From: Siniperca chuatsi
Lineage: Eukaryota; Chordata; Actinopteri; Centrarchiformes; Sinipercidae
Assembly: GCF_020085105.1 (NCBI RefSeq)
Contig: NC_058063.1
Coordinates: forward strand, 12,863,651 to 12,927,650
Length of the DNA: 64,000 nt
Direction: 5' to 3'
Made by a program: the position numbers and the translations under genes. The first letter of the stretch is position 1. Each line of letters opens with the position of its first letter. Below are positions 1 to 10,222 of the stretch, piece after piece. Under the pieces are notes generated by a model. It was given only the letters and a program-made list of their open reading frames with translations. It was not told the origin of the DNA and did not search any database.

Positions 1-2440
1 ATTTCTGTACAGCAGTTTCCTGTCAGCCGACATACACAATGATAGCAATAGAGCTGTAATGAGCAGAACGTGGCTGATAATATCGACCACGCCACTATAT
101 TAGTCATGCTCTGATGTAAAGTGTGATGTGAAGTGGATGACAGGGAGCTCCCACAATCAGGCGCACATCAGATTTGCATTATATTGTCAGAAAGCTTCTT
201 ATGATTGTGCCCTACTTCTCATACTTTTTAACATGTTTATACTTTATTTAGTTTATGTAAAAAAGCTGTTTATGCATTTATGCTAGAATGATGTTTATGC
301 ATGTAGTCAGTAGTTCAGGGGCTATTGCCATTTAATTTGGGCATACCCTTTTAGGCGTTTGGGTTCAAAAGTAGAAATGAAACTAAATAAAAATCAGCAT
401 AATATTAATTGCTTAGCGTGGAATATGGGTGTTTTCTCGTGTTTTTTTAACTGATAAACATCTGTTTAATTTGTTATCCTGCCAATAACTAAAATACTTG
501 AGACTATTTATTCTTTCCCATTACTGGCATAATTACACACTTTTACATTGAAGGCGAAGTTGCACCTTTTCCGGTCTTCTCTTGGCTAACTTCAAGTGGC
601 TTGATGCTTCTTTCATCCCAATTCCCATGAAACAAACCTCGGCAATTTGGCAAGTTCTGCGCATGCGTGGCTTTTCATTCTAGTGCAGGATGGACCACTC
701 CGCTCTTCTGGAGTTTTTTACTTCTCATGGAGCTCTTACTGTACATAAACGCCGCAACCAGTGTATGTGCTGATCTAGCCACGCGTTTTGCAGATATTTA
801 TCATAGGTTTCTTTAATGAAAATAGTGGAAACAATTGGCTAAAAAGATTTTAATTCCACACTGTCATCATCATGAGCCACTATTTTAATTTTTTTAAAGC
901 ATTTGGGAATTGTTAAACACTTTAACATTTTCACTTTATTATATTGTTTGTACCCCAAATAAAAAGTGGCAAGCCGAGTTTTCCATATTATGCCAAACAG
1001 ACTCCAGTGCCTTTACTTGCATATTGAAGTAAAACATTTCTCATCCAGATGCAGTGAACTGAAAGCACAAGGCCTGTATCAGGGTGTGTACAGGACCTTC
1101 CATTAACTAAACACAAGATTAATAATTTACCCTGCATCTTTGAAAAATGTCTGAATCCACAGTATCAATGCTGCCATCCTGTCAGTGTGCTCATCCGCTG
1201 GCGGTAATTCCCTCTGCTGCTAATAATTACACTTCTAATTAGAGCCTTTTTTCTGTCCAGAGACCCATGGCTTCTGTGCACAGTGAATGGTTTCATTGAA
1301 CTTGGCAGTTCTTAGAGCTGCTGGGTTAAATTTAGTGCTGTGAAACTGGAGTCCTATGACCTATGTGCTGAGGGCTGTAGTTAAAGGCGTAGTTACTGTA
1401 ACCCCAAAATGAACATTCACTTATTGCTTTCTTAACCCTGTGTCAGATTAAACTTCTCTGTTCATATGGGGCCACCAAACCCACAGCAAGCTAGCCCTCA
1501 GAGCATAATACCAGCCCTCAAAAGTTAAAGTGGCTATGTATTTACAGGTCAAAATAATCATAAAATGTCCTTTCCAGACCTTTCCAGACAGCTTACCCAG
1601 CAATCAAATCCAATATGGAAGATTCATTTTAGGATGAACGTTTTCTTCAGTGCAGAGGAGCAGAAACCCACAGCTGGACTGAGACAAGGGAATTAGTTCC
1701 TAATCAATATTGGCTGTAATTACTCAGCAATGTAACAAAGTATTGTTACAATAAACTGATTACTTTGTAAATAATAAGTAAAAAAAAAAAAATCTCACAC
1801 TAATAATAGGTAAGTCCATCATATATAATAGGCTACTAAAATGAAAGTTGTCCCCATTCCCTGACTGATTTTCATCAAAATTAATGTCATCATCATCACT
1901 AAATGCATCATGTTGGACCAAGTCACACAGTTCTTCCCAGTATTGTTTTATTTCCTTCATTGTTTAAACATTCCCTTACTTGCGGTTTCATTTGAAGAGG
2001 AATTTGTTTTCTCTTTCACTTGACAGGAGTAGTACCATGTAGTACTGTATGTATGCTGTCATACAATCATATTTTAATGTAATTTTATAATATAGTGTGT
2101 TTATTGTGGGCTAATGGGGATCCTTGCAGTAATACACTATATAGGCCCTATACTAGGCCTATAGACTTGCAGAAATATATTTTGATATTGTATTTTTGAT
2201 TTTAAGGAGGTTGTGATCACATAGCCTATTTATGTCATATTTTATATCAAATAAAGCATAAGATATGACAAAAAAAAAAACCCAGTGTCTACTTGGGGCA
2301 CCTTGCCACAGGTTTCAGATGAGTTGTTAGCAGTTCCACCAAAGAGACACTTCCCCTCTGAACCTCTAAGATGTTTTCATTTAAATAGCAGTTTGAGGCC
2401 CAGAGAGGTCAAAGTATCCAATATTTCACAAAATATTTTT
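1..2440. other. Upstream intergenic DNA, no gene recognised
   Basis: AT-rich sequence without a recognisable coding exon, RNA gene or long open frame on either strand. The only structured item is at 2250-2280, where an AATAAA hexamer is followed 14 bases later by a run of 11 A residues. This resembles the 3' end of an old retroposed transcript on the + strand, but no source gene could be recognised in the 300 bases before it. Confidence 0.5.
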
Positions 2441-2499
2441 CCTACCACATTAATCATCTCACAACTCCTAAGATTAATCTCGGGAACCACTGAACTAAA

Positions 2500-2787
2500 C
2501 TACCTAACTACTACTACTTTCTACTAGAGAAAGTATAGATAAAAGTAAAGATACCTACCTGGATCAGCTACAACAGCATGCTACTTATGCACTTATGCAC
2601 TGATGCAATAATATTGTATATATGATAATTCATCACGGGCCAGGTACGTTTTCCTTTTGACACTTTCAGTACATTTTGCTGATAATACTTGTGTACTTTT
2701 ACAAGTCATTTTGAATGCTGGACTTTTACTAGTAATGGAGTATTTTTACATTGTGTACTGGTACTTAAGTACATCTTCCACCATTGA
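2500..2787 (-). mobile_element. hAT-like non-autonomous fish repeat, partial copy
   Basis: Read on the minus strand it starts with a CA(A)TGGTGGAAGATGTACTTAAGTA-like end and continues with the AAATACTCCATTAC and AGTAAAAGTCCAGCATTC segments. The same segments occur at 2966-3066 and 54877-55030. The family is familiar from many fish genomes and its ends read CAGTGGTGGAA. Assignment to hAT rests on those ends and on memory of the family. The distal edge is approximate. Confidence 0.6.
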
Positions 2788-2965
2788 AATGCCACTGTGT
2801 TTTCGTCGAAAATAACTGCTTGTCAACTATTGGATAAATCTAAGGGGGCATGGAGGTAGTGATCCAAAAGCAAGGGTCTTGCTGGGAGAAGGAAAGGACA
2901 AAAAACAAGTATTGGTTGGACAGGGGATCATATGGCAAGAAATATGGGAGTGAAAAAGAATTTTG

Positions 2966-3065
2966 CCCAATTGTTAAGTAAAAGTACTAATACCACACTG
3001 TGAAAATACTTCACTACAAGTAAAAGTCCTGCATTCAAAACCTTACTTAAGTAAAAAGGTATTAT

Positions 3066-3098
<33 letters not shown>
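2966..3098 (+). mobile_element. Second copy of the AGTAAAAGT hAT-like repeat, ending in poly(A)
   Basis: Forward-orientation fragment of the family seen in reverse just upstream at 2500-2787, with the AGTAAAAGTCCTGCATTC core followed by ACTTAAGTAAAA. It runs into a 29-base A tract at 3070-3098. The two copies form an imperfect inverted pair about 500 bases upstream of the ybx2 start codon. Confidence 0.55.
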
Positions 3099-3248
3099 CA
3101 CAGGGCAACTAGAGGCCAGTATAAAAAGTGTACGGAGACAGAAAACGGCCGTTTGGTTTTATGAGAGCTACTGGACTAATTTGAGGAAGACTATATCCAG
3201 GAGGAGGCAGTAATGCAACGTGAAGGATGCCAACTGCCGCAAAACCGC

Positions 3249-3274
3249 AAAGAAGAAGAAGAAGAAGAAGAAAA
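3249..3274 (+). repeat. AAG trinucleotide tract in the ybx2 5' leader
   Basis: A short run of AAG units about 65 bases upstream of the ybx2 start codon. It probably lies in the promoter or 5' untranslated region, because the next ATG in the frame of the cold-shock gene is at 3340. The transcription start is not visible from sequence alone. Confidence 0.6.
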
Positions 3275-3339
3275 GTTTCGGGAAGAGCAGGAGGGAGGGG
3301 ACTCCTCCGGAGTGAAAGTGTAGTAATCCGACAGCGAGC

Positions 3340-3739
3340 ATGACCGACGCCGAGCCGCAGAGCGCTCCACCATCGGCACCTGTGGAAGACAAGCCACAGC
3401 CGGAGAGGAAAGTCATAGGTGGGTGTACGAAGTGATTACGGTGCGTTTAGTTCTCCGGGAATCTTTTTAAAAACGACCCCAACTTTCGTGTGAATTCATG
3501 TGCGTCTTGAGCTATGAGTGAAATTGTTGTTGCCGCATAAAGTTTATTTGCATTGTTGTCACACTAATGTAAAAATCAGCTTTGTCATGTGTGAAACAGT
3601 TTTTTTTAATCTATTGTGTCAACTACAGCAAAGTACCACTTAAGCTAAATCAGCAAATAACGGTCAATCAATCATTTCTGTCTTTGACACAAGGGTGTGT
3701 TTTTTTTGGAGCAACACGTGTCCTCTTTTTTTATTTTTA

Positions 3740-3776
<37 letters not shown>

Positions 3777-6523
3777 TATTTTTTTTACACATGGGTTTTG
3801 TGGGAAGCCATTATTTATACAAACGAAGTCAAACCTCTGCTGTTGACCAAATATCCGCTTAAGCGCGTGTACTAACAGAAAAATAAAGTAGTTTAATTTA
3901 ACATAGCTCACTGGCTTTCCTTACATTTAGCCTATTTAGTTTAGCGGCTACCTTTTTTAATATATATATTTTTTGTCTGCACTAAGAAGAAAGACAACAT
4001 GAAGCCACATTATGTGTGTCTGCTAACAGTGTGAACACATGACCTAAAGTCCCAGCTGTCGCGCGCTCCCACCTGGACGTGTGCGCGCGCCCTCACAGGT
4101 GCAACCCATTTTACTGAGAAGTTAACGTTTCCAATTAATCCCGCTGAGGTGATTTCCAAAGGAAACCGCTCACCTCTTGTTCTCACGAAGGAGATGTTTT
4201 TTTGCGTGTCTTGTATTGAACCCTTTTCTGACATGAAACTCGTAGCCTTGTTGTTTAGCAGCCCTCCCTCGTGACCTCGTTTCAAAAGTCTTACTGTTAA
4301 TGATTGACACACAGAGCTCCCATTTCTTGTTGTATGCCAGGCTGCCATTGATACAAGTAAGATAGCAGTATAGTGTGTATTTATTTTATTTTTTTATAAT
4401 GGCTGTATAACAATGTATCTTATGTGAAATGTTACTGGCATACATTTAATCATGTGCTACCTGTTATTGTAGCCACTTTGGTCCAAGGCACAGTGAAATG
4501 GTTCAACGTGCGGAATGGATATGGCTTCATAAACAGGTACTGTGTTTCCTCTACATTACTTACATCACTGCAATTTTAGTGCATCTTCAAGTTTTTTCCA
4601 GTACTAATCTTCTAATTGATCTAATTCAAAGCCCCATGAGCCAAGTTTGCTAACCAGGTTTTATTTCTCACAGGAATGACACCAAAGAAGATGTGTTTGT
4701 TCATCAGGTAAGGCAAAGGGCATTTCCTTGAATTAAAGTTTATAGGCTCATGGAACCACTCTTTGATGTTACATTTGTCTCGTCAGACTGCTATCAAGAA
4801 GAACAATCCTAGGAAGTTCCTCCGCAGTGTGGGAGACGGGGAGGTCGTAGAGTTTGATGTGATTGAAGCCGCCAAGGTAAGGATCAGGGAATCCATTCGA
4901 TGTTGTGGCATTACCACAACAGTTTATGGTCTGCTGATGGAATTTCTCGTTCCTGCCCCACTTTGGTGTCCCACAGGGCTCAGAAGCGGCCAATGTAACC
5001 GGTCCAGGCGGTGTTCCGGTCAAAGGCAGCCGCTACGCACCCAACAAACGCCGCTTCCGTCGACGGTTCTTCCCCCGCAGCCCTCGGCCTGGTGACCAGG
5101 GCAAACCAGCTGATGGCGAAGCCCCCGCTGTTGAGGGCGAGGGATCAGGGGAGAACGGTGGAACGAGACCTCAGCAGCGCCGCCGTAGGCCCCGCAGACC
5201 ACGGCCGGAGGCACAAGATGTAAGCAGAAGGAGCTTAAGAAGAAGCAGAGAACAGTAACAGTTGTTGGCAATCTGTTTCAACTGTATTTACCTGAGATGG
5301 AGGGAGGTTTGGGGGCGTAAAGCAAGCAGAACACTGATAAGAACAACTCTGAGAATAGTGGTAATTTGGGAGATTTAAACATTAGGGGAGCCTTTTCTGA
5401 AGTTTGAAGCTTTGATTTGTTTAGTGCTCCTCTGTGGCAGATTAGTGTGAGGTGTTGTCTGCTTGATCTGTCAGGGTGAGGCTGGAGAGCAAAAGATCGC
5501 AGCAGCGGAGGGCGACCAAACGCAGCGACCGCCACAGCGCAGATTCTGGCGCCCATACCGCAGGTGACACGATGTATATTTTGTTATATAATTTTTCTGC
5601 TGCCGAATTACACGAATGCAGAGCTGACTTTTAATATTTCCTCTGTCCTGGGATTCACAGACCGTTCCGCCCTCGCCCACCTTCAGATCAGGCTGCAGAC
5701 GACCAGCAGGCTGCTCCAGAACAGAGCCAGGAGCAAGGCGAGGTGAAGCAGACGGAGGCCTCCGAGGGCCCCCACACCAACGGAGAAGCAACTGAGGGCC
5801 AGAAACCACGCCGCCAGTCTAGACGCCGCAGGCAAAGGAACTCTGAGTCCTCTACCACGAAAGTGAGTGTGATTTATAGTTTGTGGTCGGCTAACTGCAT
5901 CAAGTGCTCCATGAGTGACAGATGAGCTACTTGGGCCATTTCCCAAATACAACTAAAGACTCAAAGTGCAGAATATCTTTGTGGAACAAATGAGGATTTG
6001 CTTTTGAGCTTTTTTGTGGTCTCTATTGGAGTACGGATTACTGGCTGTGTCCGACTTGCCTCAAGTCCAACAAAGTTGCAGCCCTGAAACAAGATGTGAT
6101 GTCAAAGGTCTGATGTAGGTAACCAGGAAATACTGACCAGAGCGTTCATGAATATAAGCTGGCAAGTGTGTTAGACCATTTTCCTGAAAGTTGTGCTTTG
6201 AGGTTTATTATTGCATGCTTAAGACTTTAGTTTGCTTGCTCATATTGCAGAATGATACAGAGAGGTCTCCATCAGAGCCTGGTACCCCGCCTCAGACCTC
6301 AAAACTAGCTGACCTTAAATCCACATCCAAGTCACCAAAGGGCTCTCCCAAAACCTCTCCTAAAATGCCCAAATCACCTGAGGTAAGGTCAGCCATCTTC
6401 TACTGACTCCCTGATTTGTTCGATCGCCAGTGTTTGTTGGAGTTGACACAAATATCTCTGCTGCCTCCTTCCCCACAGCAGGCAGCAGCCACAACAGTCC
6501 CAGCGCCAACAGAGGGACGCTAG
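3340..6523 (+). CDS. ybx2: Y-box binding protein 2 (cold-shock domain mRNA/DNA-binding protein)
   Basis: Coding exons: 3340-3418, 4473-4536, 4674-4707, 4787-4876, 4977-5219, 5475-5563, 5661-5862, 6251-6382, 6479-6523; 325 aa in one frame. Exons 2-4 are 64, 34 and 90 nt, the lengths I recall for Y-box genes. A short N-terminus (about 27 aa) is followed by the cold-shock domain (about residues 28-96) with RNP motifs GYGFI and VFVHQ. Arg/Pro-rich basic islands alternating with acidic stretches follow. [21 protein letters not shown] and VKGSRYAPN match YBX2 better than YBX1 or YBX3. The family packages and represses mRNAs, YBX2 chiefly in germ cells. The tail carries Ser-Pro-Lys repeats ([11 protein letters not shown]). 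The neighbouring tail-to-tail slc2a4 supports orthology with mammalian YBX2. The start is the first ATG in frame with the conserved domain. Confidence 0.93.
3742..3776 (+). repeat. ATT microsatellite in ybx2 intron 1
   Basis: About 11 tandem ATT units within the first intron of ybx2, flanked by T-rich sequence. A simple repeat with no coding role. Confidence 0.85.
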
Positions 6524-7610
6524 TGAGAGGACAGTCATGTGACCCTTGGCAAGAGGTGGGACCCCACACTAAAGTGATCAGGTCTGGGTCAGGCGGGGTG
6601 GGAGACATGGGGGTGTAGGGTTGCACTTCTTCTGCCACACTGGCTATCTGTCACAGAAGGCAAGATGACGGACATTATTGGGCAGTTTAGTGAGGTTTTC
6701 CTGTAAATGGATTTAAGGTGGAATGATTTTTATGCAGTCTTTAAGGACTTGTCCATTTATGTTTGGACTTAGTCTTTTGTTTAATGAAGGGAACTATTTT
6801 GAGTGAAAGCTCGAACTCTAGGGACCTGGACTCGAGATGAATGTAATCCTTTCTTCAGGTTTATGTCTTTTTTGCGTTTAATGTCTTTTTTGTTTCTTTA
6901 CTGTCTGTCTCTCTCAATCTCCGTGTCTCCCTTGCATTTCTTTATTTTCCGTCTTTGTTTTCGTAGGTCCTAGGGTTGGAGGACTGGACCTATTTCAGAA
7001 CACATGCACTGCTCCTCCCCCCTCCTGCACTCCCCCATCCTCCAACCCACCTCGTCTCACTGTCATCCCTCATACCCCCTCCCCTCTCGTCTTGTCTTGT
7101 GTTGCCCTGTCTAGACACTGACGTTTGGAGAGGGATGAGGTAGGGAAGAAGGGGATACAGGTGGTTGGTGGGTGTGTATTTAGAAATTGAAAGTACATCT
7201 TTTTAAAAAGAAAAATGGGAAAGAATGGACAATTTGCTTGGTAGCCCAGTTATTCCAACCCCCCTTTAAAAACTATTTTTCTTTAATTGCCTAGATGGGA
7301 CACATCAAGTAGTTTATAGAGGAACCAGCCTTGATTTTTATTTAATGTATTTTAATTTGGTTGAAGAGGGGAAAACCAAGCAGGTGTGAGGTTGGTGGTG
7401 CATTATGGGAGTCAGTTTAGTTCTGTTACCACCTCAATCAAGTCTTAAAACATAGTACTCCCTTTGTCTCCTCAGTTGAGGATAGACTAATGAAAAGAAA
7501 CTTTATTTTTTGTTTTACTTATTTGTGTGTTTTTTCTTTGGAGGGGATTATGTGCAATGTCAGTACTTAAAATGCTAATTAATAAATCATGTTTGCAAAT
7601 ATCAGAATTC
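6524..7610 (+). other. ybx2: ybx2 3' untranslated region with poly(A) signal
   Basis: The stretch after the TAG stop has no further recognisable coding exon. The first AATAAA on the + strand is at 7581-7586, followed by a GT-rich stretch (about 7610-7640) as expected for a cleavage site. This suggests a 3' UTR of about 1.1 kb. A T-rich tract ending in CGTAG just before 6967 looks like a splice acceptor, so part of this UTR may be spliced. Confidence 0.5.
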
Positions 7611-8287
7611 AGTCTTTCTTGTCTGACGAGTGGGGTGCAGATTAGAAGATACTGCTTTTGGGCTTATTTGTTTTTAAAATTAGATAACTTAATATTTAAA
7701 CAACACGATTTCTAGTACTAGTTAGAAATTAATGGAACATCAATATTCACATTATACAAATTACAGGTCCTCAATACAAATCTCCAGAAGGTAGTCATAC
7801 ACCATTAAAGAACAGACATCAAACAGCACACATGAGAGATGCTAAGAAAAATACACAAACATAACACTTGTGTAATTTAAAAAAAAAAAAAAAAAAATCT
7901 ACAAGATCTACTCTTTACAGGCAGCCCTTTTGATTGCACATCTTGCTCTAGTCTAGTATATCGGGCTTCTGTTTACAAAACCAAACGCCTACTGGAGTGC
8001 ATAAAGAATTTAAACTTTTAAACCCTCATACCCTTAATATCAACAACCAAATAACACACTATATGTACACATGAAGTACTAAAAACAGATATATATATAT
8101 TTTTTTTTAAAGTAGTGTTTCTGCAGGTTGTGCAATGATCAGAGAAATACTTTGTGATCGCACTTAAGCTGGGAACACGCTATATGATTGAAATGCCAGT
8201 GTGGCAAAGAAGACTTTGATGCGCTCTTCTGTTCGAAAGATTTGAAGGGAGTCTGGTTAAATTAGTGGGACACCATGGACAGTTATT

Positions 8288-9396
8288 GTTGGGGCTGGGT
8301 ATTGTTAGAAACATTTTTCTACCCTGATCCAATACCTGAGTTTTGGTACTGATACCAAAATTGTACTTTTACAATACTTAAAGGGACAATTCACTCCACA
8401 ATCAAAAATATATGACCAGTAGTGTCTTACCTGTAGTGATACTGATCCATTAAGATTATTTTGGTGTGAGTTGCCAAGCTTTGGAGATATCAGCTGTAGA
8501 GATGTCTGCCTTCTCTCTAATATAATGGAACTATATGGCACTCAGCTTGTGGTGCTCAAATCGCCAAAAAAAAACAAAGATGGACGACGCGTCTCTGCTT
8601 GGGTACGGGAGCTGCCATCTTGAGCTGGTGACGTCATTTGGAGCCAGAGTCTGCGCAATAGTGATGGGGGTTGGAGCCGCAGTATCGAGGTCCCGCCCAT
8701 ACACCCGTCAGACTCAATTGCAAGCAGGGCTCAGCTGTCAATCATGATGTGAAACCCCCTTTTTATAGCATCAAATAACTACTTAGAACCAAACTTATCA
8801 GAAAAATGAACACTTGAACCTACATCAGCATGATAAGAACTACCTAAAATGACGGAAACCATCTTTGGAATTTTCTTTCTTTATTTTACGTGTACTTTGA
8901 GTTTTTAGTTTGGCTCATGTCCCATCGGCTAACATGGAGGGGGCGGGGTTTATAATCTATACTGCAGCCAGCCACCAGGGGGTGATCGAGATGTTTTGGC
9001 ATCACTTTTGGGGAGCTGTCATGTCGTCCATCTTATTATACATGCAAGCCAGCATGCTTTTCTGGCTATTCTGACCCATAATCCTCTGTGCGGCATGAGT
9101 TTAAGCAAGAGGGTCAAAGTTCAAGGTGCAATGTTATGGCGAAGTAGTATGTCCCAATTGTAAGCATACTGCAGAAACAGTACATACTTTCTAAGGGCAG
9201 CTGCAGTACGTACTAAAAGTAAAAAGCAAATCTGTATCTGTACTGATACTCGTTTCAGCCGAGTACTCTTCTCAACCCTACCGGTTACTCAAAATAATCT
9301 CCAGACAAATCACAACAAATCTGTGGATTATCTTGAGTAAACAGGTAAGAGGAAAAATATGTATTTTTGATTTTGGGGTGAACTGTCCCTTTTTTA
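8288..9396. mobile_element. Nested non-autonomous DNA transposons (piggyBac-like outer, second element inside)
   Basis: The outer element runs from 8382 to 9390 with inverted ends of about 30 bases (AGGGACAATTCACTCC at left; the right end is its complement). TTAA lies directly at the left (8378-8381) and three bases beyond the right end (9394-9397), as in piggyBac-type insertions. Inside it, 8577-9034 is bounded by perfect 12-base inverted ends AAGATGGACGAC / GTCGTCCATCTT. It includes a segment (about 8930-9034) I recognise from many fish genomes. A third fragment fills 9035-9278. The left flank from 8288 (GGGCTGGGTATTG) resembles the end of a hAT element that the outer element landed in. No transposase frame is seen. 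Confidence 0.65.
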
Positions 9397-10222
9397 AATT
9401 TGAATAAAAACATGTTTTTTTTTCTACAAAATCCTTTTCTTAAACTAACAGAAGTCAAACATCCCAAATGTTACATGTTGTCCAAACCCAAGCAGCTGTG
9501 CAAGAACGTTGCCTAAATAAATTAATCTAAAATTGGTAGTCATAATTTTAATCTGGAACTGTCTGATCAAAGAAGTAAACAAGATTGCATTTTATGCCAG
9601 TTTTTGTTACAATTTTCAATACTTTTTTACAGTTTTTTTTGTTTTGTTTTTTTACGTGTAGTTCAATAGTAAAAATTTGAATGCCGTATGGTAGTCTCTT
9701 ACTTAAATCTGTCAGTTAAACGTGTTTCAATCGATTGGATTTACACTTCTAGAGCGTTCCCAGCAAGCACACTTGACTGTATATCCTGTTTTTTACCTCC
9801 AAACTCTGAAAACTTTGGATGTCTTTGTATATAAAGTGCAGGAATTCCAAAGTCTCTCCACCTCCGTCTGTCAATATTGCAACTGAGTGTATCACTGTGG
9901 AATAAAATCCTACCACACTGGCAGTCAATGCGTCAACAGTCCAAACACTTTGTTCTCAGGTGCATCTTATTCCGTGAAACTATAGTAGTCAACTCTTAAT
10001 TCATAGGTTTTTAGCCTTTGTCGTAACCATTAACCTCATATTGTAGTGGTACCAACAAAGGACAATCCCAAAACACACGTTTAACACTGCTTTGGCACCA
10101 CAATATATATGAATACAACAACTAACCTCAATATACATGTCAGAAAATAAAAGTTTGGAGTCCCACATACACAGTTCATCCCAAACTGTACTCAGTTTCA
10201 TCTCTCTTCAGGCAGGGACTCT

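Noticed and set aside
1760-1960. Minus-strand open frame with an acidic run (SDDDDINFDEN)
   Set aside because: Short, ends in low-complexity Phe/Leu, with no neighbouring exons or domain; not enough to call a gene or a transposase piece.
5020-5271. Antisense open frames opposite the Arg/Pro-rich ybx2 exons, and similar ones opposite GLUT4, SPRY and capg exons
   Set aside because: They overlap well-supported coding exons in other frames and show no domain; compositional shadows.
3340-6523. Calling the Y-box gene ybx1 or ybx3
   Set aside because: Cold-shock flanks ([25 protein letters not shown]) and the adjacent slc2a4 fit YBX2; YBX1 has KVLGTVKWF, PRKYLRS and VQGSKYA.
9547-9552. TTTAAT as an ATTAAA poly(A) signal for slc2a4
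   Set aside because: A weak hexamer in AT-rich DNA about 670 bases past the stop, without supporting downstream context on the minus strand.
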